Assembly (NCBI RefSeq): GCF_900143185.1
Contig: NZ_FSRQ01000001.1
Coordinates: forward strand, 62,001 to 126,000
Direction: 5' to 3'
Length of the DNA stretch: 64,000 bases
DNA from: Chryseobacterium scophthalmum
Lineage (GTDB): Bacteria > Bacteroidota > Bacteroidia > Flavobacteriales > Weeksellaceae
A program made the translations under genes and the position numbers. Shown piece after piece: positions 53,347 through 63,600 of this stretch. The notes under the pieces were generated by a model. It did no database searches. It saw only the letters and a program-made list of their open reading frames with translations, and was not told where the DNA came from. Numbering within the stretch: the first letter of the stretch is position 1; the number at the start of each line of letters is the position of its first letter.

Positions 53347-55017
53347 TTATGCTTCTTTTCTCAGCTTACTGTTTTTATATCCGTAGCAAAAATAAATAAT
53401 CAAACCAATGGCAAACCATATTCCGAAATAAAACCAGTTTTCATGGCTCATTCCGGTAAGAAGATATAAGCAAGAGCTTAAACCAATCAATGGAATTAGA
53501 GATAGATTTTTAATAAATGTCAAGACACAAAGCCCAAGATTAATTATGATAAAGAAGAAAATCGAAGCTTTGAATTCACCTTCTTTAGGATCAGACCATT
53601 CCATTAAATGATCAAAAAAATCAGGCTGGAAATAATGGAATCCTACCAATGAACCAATAAAAATAACAGGGAAAATAATTTTTCCGTTAATATAAGGAAG
53701 GTGAAAACGTCCTTTAAGTTTTTCTTTTGGCGGAAGCATCAAAACTCCTGCACAAACTAATACAAATGCGAAAATAGTTCCGATACTTGTAAAATCTAAG
53801 ATGAAACTTTTGTCGGTAAAAATAATAGGAACTCCTACTACAATACCGGTAATAATCGTTGCAAACGAAGGTGTTTTATATTTTGGGTGCACATCCTGAA
53901 ACTTTTTCGGCATCAATCCGTCACGGCTCATTGCGTACCAGATTCTAGGTTGTCCCATTTGGAAAACCAATAAAACAGTAGTGATTGCCACAATTGCCAC
54001 GAAGGAAACCGTTAATTCCATCCATGCAACATTGGCATTTGTTTTTTCAAAGATGAATGATAACGGATCTCCGATGCCGTCAAATTTTCTGTAATCTACC
54101 ATTCCGGTTAAGACTAAAGTCAGTGCGATATAAATTACAGTACAAAGAACCAAAGAAATAATCATCCCTTTTGGTAAGGTTTTTTGTGGGTCTTTTGTTT
54201 CTTCAGAAAGTACGCTCAATGCGTCAAATCCAATGTAGGCAAAGAAAACTCCTGAAACAGCGCTCATTACTCCCGCAAAACCATTTGGCATAAAAGAAGG
54301 AGTTCCTTCTATACTTACAGGTGTCCAGTTTTCAGTATTGATGTAAGAAAAACCAACCAAAATAACCAAAACGATTACAGCAAGTTTTAATATAACTAAA
54401 GAATTGTTGAAATTTTTACTTTCTTTCACTCCACGGTAACACAACCATGTAATCAACCCGTTAATAACCAATGCAGGAATATCGACGATGAATTTTAAAC
54501 TTCCCAATAATGGTGCATTTACCCATGCGTTAATCAATTCTTTATTTTCAGAACCGTTTGTAAAAGCTTTTTTAGCTTCGGTATAACTGCAAGTCAGATA
54601 ATCAGGAATGTGCATTCCAAGACGTTCTAGAAAACTGGTGAAATAATCTGACCAGGAAAAGGCAACGTAAATATTTCCGAAAGAATATTCCATAATCAAA
54701 GCCCAACCGATTACCCATGCAATCAATTCTCCAAAACTGGCGTAAGCATAGGTATAAGCAGAACCCGCCGTTGGAATTCTACTTGCAAATTCAGCGTAGC
54801 ATAAAGCAGTAAAACCACAGGCAAAACCACAAATTAAATAAAGAAGAATCACACCGGGACCGCCTCTGAAAACGGCTTCGCCCAAACTACTGAAACTTCC
54901 TGCTCCAATAATAGCTGCAATACCAAAAAAAACAATGTCCCAAGTTCCGAGAACTCTTAAAAGATTAGTGGATGTGTCTGTCTCTGAATAGGTTTTCCTT
55001 CTGAAAAGTTGATTCAT
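53347..55017 (-). CDS. APC-family amino acid permease
   Basis: A 556-aa inner-membrane transporter with about 12-14 helices. The start TNLLRVLGTWDIVFFGIAAI with GAGSFSSLGEA is the substrate-binding motif of the cationic amino acid transporter (CAT) group. GFDALSVLSEETKDPQKTLP is the conserved loop after helix 6. The substrate is predicted to be an amino acid but cannot be named. The lipoprotein gene follows 7 bases later. Confidence 0.88.
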   Translation of the reverse strand: MNQLFRRKTYSETDTSTNLLRVLGTWDIVFFGIAAIIGAGSFSSLGEAVFRGGPGVILLYLICGFACGFTALCYAEFASRIPTAGSAYTYAYASFGELIAWVIGWALIMEYSFGNIYVAFSWSDYFTSFLERLGMHIPDYLTCSYTEAKKAFTNGSENKELINAWVNAPLLGSLKFIVDIPALVINGLITWLCYRGVKESKNFNNSLVILKLAVIVLVILVGFSYINTENWTPVSIEGTPSFMPNGFAGVMSAVSGVFFAYIGFDALSVLSEETKDPQKTLPKGMIISLVLCTVIYIALTLVLTGMVDYRKFDGIGDPLSFIFEKTNANVAWMELTVSFVAIVAITTVLLVFQMGQPRIWYAMSRDGLMPKKFQDVHPKYKTPSFATIITGIVVGVPIIFTDKSFILDFTSIGTIFAFVLVCAGVLMLPPKEKLKGRFHLPYINGKIIFPVIFIGSLVGFHYFQPDFFDHLMEWSDPKEGEFKASIFFFIIINLGLCVLTFIKNLSLIPLIGLSSCLYLLTGMSHENWFYFGIWFAIGLIIYFCYGYKNSKLRKEA

Positions 55018-55267
55018 TCAATGTTTATATAAAGTTGAAAAAAACAAATGTAATTATTTCTGTGAAATAATTAAGATTTTCTTAATATTTCTTATATAAA
55101 AGTTAATTACTGCTAAAAAAGAATTGAGATACTAACAATGTGCAAAAAGACTTGTTTATACAATATCTTTTCGATATTTTCGTTGATGGATTGTGGATAA
55201 ATCTTATCTGAAAATTAAAATATTTGGTCTTGTTTTTGAAGGCTTATCCAATTTAAATTTGATATTA

Positions 55268-58231
55268 ATGAAATCAAAAAAAATACTTTTAGCGGCTGCT
55301 GTTTTCTATTTCGGAGTTTCCGAAGCGCAACAGTCTCAATACTTTACCCAAAAGGAAAACTATAGGTTTAACTTAGCTCAGAATCTTTATCAGACAAAAA
55401 TATACAACGCTTCTCAATACGAATATGCACGCCAGTATTTCTATAATCAGAATCTGGAGCAGTCGAAAAAAGAAGCTGCGCAGTTTTTTGATAACGTCAT
55501 TGGAGTTATTCTTCAGAAAAATCATGCGGAAGACGGTTTGACGGCTTTCATGAAAGAATATCCAAATTCTGCCTATTTTGCACAGGCAAACTTACCTTTG
55601 GCTGATTATTATTTAGCTAAAAAAGATTTTAAGGAAGCTTTAAAAACTTTAAAGAAAGTTAATCAATATCAATTAACCAAAGAAGAAAATACACAGTATA
55701 TTCTGAAATTGGGGTATGCTAAATTTATGATGGGTGATTCTAAAGGTGCGATTGATGCATTGGAAGAAGCTCACAAAACAGCCGATGAATCTCAGAAAGG
55801 CGATATCGCTTACATGTTGGGACATTTGTATTATTCTAAAAGACAGAATGAGCAGGCATTTCAGTATTTTGATTCGGTAAAAGATCAGCCTAAATATTCA
55901 AAACTGGTGCGTCCGTATTATGTGCAGATGTATTATAATGATAAAGATTATGATAAAGCAATTTCTGAAGGAAATTCTTTGTTGAATGAAGATATTTCAG
56001 CTTCTTATAAAGCGGAAGTTCACAAAATCATTGGTGAATCTTATTTCATGAAAAATGATTACAATTCTGCGTATCCACATTTGAAAGATTATTTAAATGT
56101 TCAGCAAAACCCTTCTGAAAACGATTTGTATGAAATGGGATTTGTTGCAGCTCAGCTTAAAAAATATGACGAAGCGGTTTCTTATTACAATCAGTTGTTA
56201 AACAGCAATTCGGCTCTGGCTCAGAATGCTTATTACCAATTAGGAAATGCTTATTTGGCGGTTGAGAAAAAGCAGGAAGCACTTTCAGCATTCCGTTCGT
56301 CTTATCAGATGGATTATGATGCAAGTGTAAAAAAACTGGCGCACGAACAATATGCAAAACTGAGTTACGATATTGGTAACCCATTTGAAAGTCCTACAAC
56401 GGTTATTCAGAATTATATTACCATCAATAATACCGATGCGAAAACTGCAGAAATGAGATCACTTTTGGTGAAATCTTATTTGTATTCCGGGAACTTTAAA
56501 GAAACGTTGAATGCGATTGACAAATTGTCAAACTCAACTCCTGAAACTGATAAAGTAGATCAGGAAGTTTCTTATCTTTTGGGAACGGAAGAATTCAATA
56601 AAGGGAATTTCGACGAAGCTGAAAAATATTTCCTTAGAAGTTTAGAATTTGATTTAAATAAAGAATTCCACAGCAGAGCTTTGTATTGGTTGGGTCAGGT
56701 TTATTATCAGAAAGGAAATTATCCTTCTGCGATTGTGCGTTACGAAAAACTAACCAACGAAACTTTTCCTGAAAAACAGCAGCTTCCTTACGATTTGGGA
56801 TATGCTTATTTTAAATCTAAAAAATTCGATCAGGCAGAACAATATTTTACGCAATATTTAAAAAATCCGAAACCTGAGTTTAAAAACGATGCAGAACTTC
56901 GTTTAGCAGATATTAATTACGCCAACAACGATTTGGATCGTGCGATTGCGATTTATGATAAAAACGAAGACGCTACAGACTATACTTTATATCAAAAAGC
57001 GTTGGCTTTAGGGTTTAAAGACGACAATGTTGCGAAAATCACCAACTTAAAATCTTTAATTTCTAAATATCCTGCTTCAGAATACATCGATGATGCACAA
57101 TACGAAATTGGAGTTGCTTATGCCGCTCAGAATGATTTTGCCAATTCAAATGATTTCTTCGGAAAAGTAATTAAATCTTCTTCAGATAAAGATTTGATAG
57201 CGAATGCGTCGATTTACAGAGCGCAGAATTATATTGACCAAAACCAAAATGATAAAGCGTTATCTGAATTAAAATCTTTGGGTGAACAATACAAAAATAC
57301 AGCTTACGCACAGAAAATTGTTCAGGCTGCGAAACCGATTTTTACTAAAAATGGGGATGTTTCAGGTTATGCTGATTTCGCAAGAAATATAGGCGTAAAT
57401 ATCGATGCATCTGAAATTGATGAAATCAACTTATCAACCGGAAAACAATATTTTACCAAAAAAGATTACAAAAATGCAATTTCTTATTACGAGAAATATT
57501 TAACTCAAAATCCTACAGGTGAAGGTCTTTATCAGGCTAAATACGAGTTGGGTGAAAGTTATTACCAGACCAATAATCCAACGAAATCATTATTGGTTCT
57601 TCAGGAAGTTGCAAATGTGCAGAACGATTATCAGGATGATGCAGCAACTCGAGTTTCTCAAATTTATCTTGCTCAAGGAAATTCTGCTGAAGCTAAAAAG
57701 TATTTAGAAAATATTAAAAATTCATCCAATGTCAACGTTAAAAATTATGCTAATGTTGAGTTGATGAAAATGTATGCTGAGGAAAAGAACTTCTCGGAAG
57801 CTGAAAAATTAGCCAATGCTGTAATTGCCAACAATAAAAACTCTGCTGCAGTTATTGAAACTGCAAAAGTAATTAAGGCAAGAAGTCTGATGAATTCAGG
57901 AAAAGATAAAGACGCACAAACGGCTTATACAGTTCTTGAAAAATCTTCAAACACCGAAGTTGCAGCTGAAGCTTTCTATGCAAAAGCATTTTATCAAAAC
58001 AAAGCGAAAGCGTATAAATCTTCCAATGAAACGATCTTTAAAATTGCCAATAATTACGCATCAGAAGATTATTGGGGAGCGAAAGCATTGGTGTTAATGG
58101 CGAAAAACTATATAGGTCTGAAAGATAATTATCAGGCGAGTTATACTTGCGACCAGATCATCTCAAACTATGCAGATTTCCCTGAAATTGTTGCAGAAGC
58201 GAAGGAAGTTAAAAAGCAGATTAAAAAATAA
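55268..58231 (+). CDS. Secreted TPR-repeat protein (987 aa)
   Basis: ATG 55268 is chosen because a signal peptide starts there (KSKKILLAAAVFYFGVSEAQ); the frame opens at 55193. The mature protein consists of about 20 TPR-like repeats from end to end (LGYAKFMMGDSKGAIDAL, LGNAYLAVEKKQEALSAF, LGQVYYQKGNYPSAIVRY, YELGESYYQTNNPTKSLLV). Such proteins form periplasmic scaffolds for secretion or gliding complexes. The next gene encodes an outer-membrane barrel, 82 bases away, and is probably its partner. Confidence 0.85.
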   Translation: MKSKKILLAAAVFYFGVSEAQQSQYFTQKENYRFNLAQNLYQTKIYNASQYEYARQYFYNQNLEQSKKEAAQFFDNVIGVILQKNHAEDGLTAFMKEYPNSAYFAQANLPLADYYLAKKDFKEALKTLKKVNQYQLTKEENTQYILKLGYAKFMMGDSKGAIDALEEAHKTADESQKGDIAYMLGHLYYSKRQNEQAFQYFDSVKDQPKYSKLVRPYYVQMYYNDKDYDKAISEGNSLLNEDISASYKAEVHKIIGESYFMKNDYNSAYPHLKDYLNVQQNPSENDLYEMGFVAAQLKKYDEAVSYYNQLLNSNSALAQNAYYQLGNAYLAVEKKQEALSAFRSSYQMDYDASVKKLAHEQYAKLSYDIGNPFESPTTVIQNYITINNTDAKTAEMRSLLVKSYLYSGNFKETLNAIDKLSNSTPETDKVDQEVSYLLGTEEFNKGNFDEAEKYFLRSLEFDLNKEFHSRALYWLGQVYYQKGNYPSAIVRYEKLTNETFPEKQQLPYDLGYAYFKSKKFDQAEQYFTQYLKNPKPEFKNDAELRLADINYANNDLDRAIAIYDKNEDATDYTLYQKALALGFKDDNVAKITNLKSLISKYPASEYIDDAQYEIGVAYAAQNDFANSNDFFGKVIKSSSDKDLIANASIYRAQNYIDQNQNDKALSELKSLGEQYKNTAYAQKIVQAAKPIFTKNGDVSGYADFARNIGVNIDASEIDEINLSTGKQYFTKKDYKNAISYYEKYLTQNPTGEGLYQAKYELGESYYQTNNPTKSLLVLQEVANVQNDYQDDAATRVSQIYLAQGNSAEAKKYLENIKNSSNVNVKNYANVELMKMYAEEKNFSEAEKLANAVIANNKNSAAVIETAKVIKARSLMNSGKDKDAQTAYTVLEKSSNTEVAAEAFYAKAFYQNKAKAYKSSNETIFKIANNYASEDYWGAKALVLMAKNYIGLKDNYQASYTCDQIISNYADFPEIVAEAKEVKKQIKK

Positions 58232-58313
58232 AATGTACTGTCGTATTTATGTAAAATGTATTCATGTGATTTAATCATTAATACTTTTTACTTTATACAT
58301 TAATACAATATAT

Positions 58314-60083
58314 ATGAACAAGAAAATTCAAATACTATCTATATTATTTCTGGGAATCTCGTCTGTGGCGTTTTCTCAGATCAGAGAAGAAAAGCTGATT
58401 CTTAACAAGAAAAGAGAACCGGAAGTAAAGAAAATTGAGAAGAAGAAAACTTCTGTAGCAATAGAGAAAAATTATCCGCCTGAAGAGAAATCTGCGAATC
58501 CTGTAAAATATACGATTACAGATGTTCCTGCAGTTTCAGATTTTAAAACTTCTACGATTCAGGGTGAAGATGTTACTCCGAAGTTTGACGGAACGGCTCA
58601 AAATAACTATTTCCAAATTGGAATGGGGAATTACGGGAAGATTTTAGCCGATGCTACTATTTCTACAACTTTAGAGAATAAGCTAGAAGTTGGGGCAGAT
58701 GTTCATGTTTTATCTACAAACGGACTTAAAAAAGTTTATCCTTGGGATTCTAAACAAAGTTCGGCAACATTGGGAGCTTTCTTAAATTCATACGGTGAAA
58801 AAGGGAAAATCAATGTAAATGCTGAATATGGTTTAAATAACTATAATTATTATGGAATTTATGCGGTCAATCCTTCAGCTGATGTAGATTTACAACAAAA
58901 AGTCAATCAGTTTAAAGTGAATGGTTACTATGATTTTTATTCTAATGAAATTCTGAATGATGTAAGAGTAAAATCTTCATTTTTGAGCGATCATTTTGAT
59001 GCAAAAGAAAATCAGGCTTCCATTTTAGCTAACCTTTCAAAGCATGCTGTAAAACTTTCAGACAACGGAATTGTAATGAATGCTGATCTAGGATTAGGTT
59101 TGGAAACGGTAAAAACAGATTTTGCGTTATTAAACAAAAATTCTTCAACGTTTTTCAATGCAGATATTGCTCCGAAAGTAACCTTTGCTAAAGGTGAATC
59201 TTATTTAATGTTGGGTTCTTCATTTAATTTTTTAAATGCAAGAAATTCTAATTTGATTTTAGCAGAAGAATTAAAAAATAACAAAACATATTGGTTTCCA
59301 CAAGCTGAATTTCAGGTGGCTGCTTCTAAAGAATTCAAATTCTATGGTGGAGTTGACGGTGGTTTAAAACTAAATACGTATGCTGAATTATTACAGGAAA
59401 ATCCATTCTTGGTTTCAGATCAAATGTTGAGACCTACAGAAACGCAATACCATTTTTATGCAGGTTTAAGAGGGGATATCGAGGAAACTTTTAAATATGA
59501 TGTTTCTGCCGGATTTGGGAAAATGAAAAATATTATGTTCTTTGGAGCAAATAGTCTTTTCACTAATGAGTTTACTTTAGACAGACCCGGTTACGATTTT
59601 GCCAATACTTTCTCTACAATTTATGATGACGGAAATGTGAGCGATATTAAAGGTAGCTTGCAATATTTCCCGTTAGAAAACCTGATTGTAGATGCTGATG
59701 TAAGATTTTTAAAGTACGATTTAAAGAATTACGAAAATATCTATAACGTACCTTTAGTAACAGGAAGCATCGGTGCAAAATATACAATGTTTGAGAAAAA
59801 ATTGTCTTTAGGCTTTAAAGGAATTTTCGCAACAGACAGAACGACAAATTCGTATATGCTTGAAGGAGTGGGAAGTCCATCAATGATTTTCCAATCAACT
59901 GAAGATACCAATGATAAAGTTGGTGGTTATGCAGATTTAAACTTGTCAGCAGAGTACAAAATTCACAAAAATTTCAGTATTTTCGCACTCGGAAACAATC
60001 TTCTAAGCTCAAAATACCAAACGTACAAAGGCTATAAAGTTCTTGGTGCGCAGGTTGTAGGAGGTGTGAAAATTACGTTCTAA
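58314..60083 (+). CDS. Outer-membrane beta-barrel protein (TonB-receptor-like)
   Basis: A 589-aa protein with a signal peptide (KIQILSILFLGISSVAFSQ). A charged linker (about 25-65) is followed by many beta strands, for example KINVNAEYGLNNYNYYGIYA, EFQVAASKEFKFYGGVDGG and KNFSIFALGNNLLSSKYQ. The end GAQVVGGVKITF is typical of an outer-membrane protein C-terminus (Phe last). There is no plug domain or TonB box, so it is probably not a true TonB-dependent receptor. It follows the TPR gene directly. Confidence 0.8.
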   Translation: MNKKIQILSILFLGISSVAFSQIREEKLILNKKREPEVKKIEKKKTSVAIEKNYPPEEKSANPVKYTITDVPAVSDFKTSTIQGEDVTPKFDGTAQNNYFQIGMGNYGKILADATISTTLENKLEVGADVHVLSTNGLKKVYPWDSKQSSATLGAFLNSYGEKGKINVNAEYGLNNYNYYGIYAVNPSADVDLQQKVNQFKVNGYYDFYSNEILNDVRVKSSFLSDHFDAKENQASILANLSKHAVKLSDNGIVMNADLGLGLETVKTDFALLNKNSSTFFNADIAPKVTFAKGESYLMLGSSFNFLNARNSNLILAEELKNNKTYWFPQAEFQVAASKEFKFYGGVDGGLKLNTYAELLQENPFLVSDQMLRPTETQYHFYAGLRGDIEETFKYDVSAGFGKMKNIMFFGANSLFTNEFTLDRPGYDFANTFSTIYDDGNVSDIKGSLQYFPLENLIVDADVRFLKYDLKNYENIYNVPLVTGSIGAKYTMFEKKLSLGFKGIFATDRTTNSYMLEGVGSPSMIFQSTEDTNDKVGGYADLNLSAEYKIHKNFSIFALGNNLLSSKYQTYKGYKVLGAQVVGGVKITF

Positions 60084-60090
60084 ATATAAA

Positions 60091-60146
60091 TAATGAGTAA
60101 TTGGTAATGAGCAATATTTGCATTACTTATTATTAATTACTCATTA
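60091..60146. repeat. Inverted repeat before the tRNA
   Basis: TAATGAGTAATT (60091-60102) and AATTACTCATTA (60135-60146) are perfect inverted repeats. They lie between the barrel gene stop and the tRNA and lack a clear T-run, so a terminator role is uncertain. Confidence 0.6.
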
Positions 60147-60158
60147 CTTATAAAAACC

Positions 60159-60232
60159 GGCTTCGTAGTTCAACTGGATAGAATGGCGGATTTCGGCTCC
60201 GTTGGTTGGGGGTTCGAATCCCTCCGAAGTCA
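60159..60232 (+). tRNA. tRNA-Arg (anticodon TCG)
   Basis: All arms fold: acceptor GGCTTCG with CGAAGTC, D arm GTTC with GAAT, anticodon stem GCGGA with TCCGT around loop TTTCGGC (anticodon TCG, 60193-60195), and T arm GGGGG with CCCTC around TTCGAAT. The discriminator is A232 and no encoded CCA follows. It reads CGA codons and, by wobble, others of the CGN box. Confidence 0.93.
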
Positions 60233-60255
60233 CAAATGACCTTTTGAGTATCAAA

Positions 60256-60295
60256 AAATACCAGAAAACGTTGAGTTTTCTGGTATTTTTATTTA
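60256..60295 (+). terminator. Terminator after tRNA-Arg
   Basis: AAATACCAGAAAAC and GTTTTCTGGTATTT pair over 14 bases and lead to a T-run. Confidence 0.85.
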
Positions 60296-60355
60296 ATGAA
60301 ATAGTAGATTCTAATGTGTTTTGTTGTAGTCAAAAATTGACAATTTAAAAATTTG

Positions 60356-60495
60356 CGGATTTTTTATTCAGCCTGAAAAAGAAGGCAAATGTCCGGTTAT
60401 TATTTTAAAAAGAGGTGGGAATCGAGAATTTGGAGCGTTAAGTATCAACATGATGACTCAATTTTTATCAAAAATATTCATTAGATCAATTGATT
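60356..60495 (+). pseudogene. Possible integrase N-terminal remnant
   Basis: An open stretch without a good start reads FFIQPEKEGKCPVIILKRGG then NREFGALSIN and degenerates to a stop. The first half resembles the arm-type DNA-binding domain at the N-terminus of Bacteroidota tyrosine integrases (a strand, then EKEGKCPVIIL-like block). Lying just after a tRNA, it fits a decayed integrase of a former tRNA-integrated element. The match is short. Confidence 0.35.
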
Positions 60496-60654
60496 AATTT
60501 TTTAAAACTTAGATGAAATCAAACAAGATTAACGATTCGAAAAATGGTAAAGTTTTAAAAACCAATTATAGGAAATAAAAATTATCTCCTTAAGCTTTAA
60601 AGCGTATAGGTTGTGTTTCATTTTGGTAAAAACTAAACTCATGATAAAAATAAA
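60496..60654. other. AT-rich intergenic region, no gene seen
   Basis: About 160 bases after the possible integrase remnant. No other gene, fold or attachment-site copy of the tRNA 3' end was found. Confidence 0.3.
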
Positions 60655-60682
60655 AAGAGCCTCTAGATGTAGAGGCTCTTAT
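60651..60682 (-). terminator. Terminator of the M1 peptidase/permease gene
   Basis: AAGAGCCTCTA and TAGAGGCTCTT form an 11-bp stem with a four-base loop. On the minus strand it ends in a T-rich tail, 15 bases after the stop. Confidence 0.9.
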
Positions 60683-60695
60683 ATGATAGAGACAA

Positions 60696-63600
60696 TTAAT
60701 CTCCTGTATTTACAGTCACTTTCATTCCTGCTCCTCCAGATTTGTCATCTTCATCCAGATTTACTTTTGCGGGTTGAGATTTGAAATCGTGGACGTTATT
60801 TTTAGTATTACGATCGATGAGCTTGGCGTAAGGATCAATTCCTGCTTCCAAAGGTTCTTCGTTTATAAAGAACGTGAAAGTTTTTTCGGGCTTGTCCATT
60901 TTTACTTTTTTGAAAATAAGTTCTTTTCCTTCCGGAAATTGTTTAGATTTTGCAGCTAAAACAGCAATATCAATGTAATCAGCAACAGGAATTTTTTTAG
61001 ATTTTCCTTTTCCGTCAACTCGGTATTTGGCACTTCCTACGGTAAGTTTAACTTGATATTTAGCTCCAATTTTTTTGTAGGAAAGATTTTTCACGTAGTT
61101 TTCATACAATATAATGTTTTCAAACATATCTTTTACCAAATATTGCAGACTGTCTGGTGTTTCTTTTTTCAGGAGATTTACAAATTCTACAGAATTGGTG
61201 TATGGTGGTTCCTGAAATTTAGTTTGATTTAAATATTTTTTCAAAATAGAATTCAGCTTTGCCTCTCCCAAATAATCTTTGAGTGCATACATCACTACAC
61301 TTCCTTTATTATAATGAATGTAGTTTTGATTTTCAACTAACATCAAAGGCATTTCGCTCTTGCTTTCCTGGCTTCTTCCTTTTAGATATTTATCAAGCTC
61401 ATAACTCAGAAATTTTTTCATGGCTTGAGCGCCGTATTCGTGCTCCATCACCATCAAAGCAGAATATTGTGAAAATGTTTCAGACATCATTGCACTTCCC
61501 TGAACATTTCCACCGGCTACCTGATGTCCCCACCATTGATGCGCCACTTCGTGAGCCGTTACATAGAAAGGGAGGTCTATTTTTTCAGGTTTATTAGGCT
61601 CAACTTTCGTCAGGAATCCAATTTCTTCAGAGTATGGAATCGTGTTTGGAAAAGATTGTGCAAATGAAGCATAACGTGGAAACTCAATAATCCGGACTTG
61701 CTTATGCTGATAAGGCCCAAAGTTTTTAGTGTAATAGCTTAAACTGTTTTGAATAGATGAAATCATTCTGCCAACATTATATTCGTGACCTTTCTGATAA
61801 TAAATTTCAATGTTTACATTGTTCCATTTTGATTTTTTTACCTGATAATCCGCAGAAAGAAATGCATAGAAATTGAGAATCGGAGAATCCATTTTATACG
61901 TAAAATATCTTCTGCCATTTGCTTTCCATTCTTTTTGAAGATAGCCCGGTGCGATCGCAATCTGATTCTCATCTGTAGAGATCTGCGTTTTAAATCTGAT
62001 CCAATCGGCATCGTTTGAAATGAAATTATTCATTCTCGCTTTCTGGTCATTCACTTTTGCCAATCTCGGTTTTGGTTTCAAACCATATTTTTTGCGGGCA
62101 TCATTTTCAGAAAGTTCTGTATCTGAATCATATCCTAATCCTGGCAAATTATGAGAATTGAAGAATGAGCCATTTCCTACCACATCGGTTTCTGTCTCGG
62201 AGTTGGCAAAACCTTTCGGTTGAAATTTATATTGAAAATTAAAAGCAACAGAATCTCCCGGCTGAAGTGGTTTATTGAGCTTTACAAGCTTTAAACCAAC
62301 TTTTTCATCATTAAAAATCTCTTTTCCGGAAGCTGATAATTGTATTTTCTGGTAAGAATAGTGCCCATCGAGATTGTTTGGATATTTGATAATAATACTG
62401 TCAATGGGTTTCTGTTGTTTATTTTTTAAGTAATAAATTCCATCTACGCTCCAGCCAGATGTTTTAGGATAAATATCGATCTTCAAATCTGAAGAAACAA
62501 TTCTTGGCTGGCTGATTTTTTCTAAATATTTATATTTTTTTTCATAATCAACACGCATTTTTTCTATTTCAACTTCTGTGTAGGTTTTGTTCAGAATATG
62601 GGTATTGTAATAAATATATCCACCAAGTCCAACAGTTGAAAGCAGGAATATAAACAGTAAAGCTTTATGTTTTAATTTGAATGATGTTTTTGAAAGAAGA
62701 TATTTTTTAGATAATCCTTTTTCCTTACCTCTTGGGAAAGCGATAAGTGCAATGAACAATAAGAACAACATCATCAAAATCCAGTAAGATTTTACAATAA
62801 AATAGCTGTAAAGTACTTGTCCAAAACCATTCAAAGCGGAATAGGGAAGTTGCGGACCATTAGAGTTGAAACTGTACAGAATGCCATCAATTTCCAGATA
62901 ATTATACAAAATCGGAAGAAATACAACAGGGAAAATGGCTAAGAAAAATCCAAAATATTTGTTGTTGACAATGAATTGAACAAACAAACTGAAACCTATT
63001 AAAACCAAATAATAAGGTAGGTTGTATAAATTAAATTTCAAATAAGTTAATGGTTCTACATCATAAAAGCCTTTGTAAAACTGAATTCCAATACAGATTA
63101 AATTTGAAAAAATCTGCATAATGATAACCATCCAAACCATTCCCAAAAATTTGGAAAACATCAGGTTGAAATTGGAAACTGTACTTACGCCAATCAACTC
63201 ATCTATTTTATTTTCACGTTCTCTCCAAACGATATTTCCTGAGAAGAAAACAATCAACAAAAGCAGGAAAAAAGAAAGACCTTCTTCTGCCAATTCTGCC
63301 AACAGAAATGTAACAGGAATAGCTTCTGCATCGTACATCGATTTCATAAAATTGGAAATCACAATCAACATGACACCGAAGATGAAGCTGATAATTCCAA
63401 AAAATGGCGTGTAAACAATCCTTTTTACTTCGAAAAAAGAAAGGTAGAAAAGCTCTTTCAGTTTGGCAATCCATCCAAAATCTTTTTGAACGGTAAGAAT
63501 TTCCTGTAATGACTTTCCAGAATTGGAATAAACGACCTCTTCTGCGTTTGATTTCTTCTTTTTGAAAAGAGAAAAAGGCTGTAGAAACTGGTTAAAATCA

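Noticed and set aside
58314..60083. True TonB-dependent receptor
   Set aside because: No plug domain or TonB box is seen and 589 aa is short for the family.
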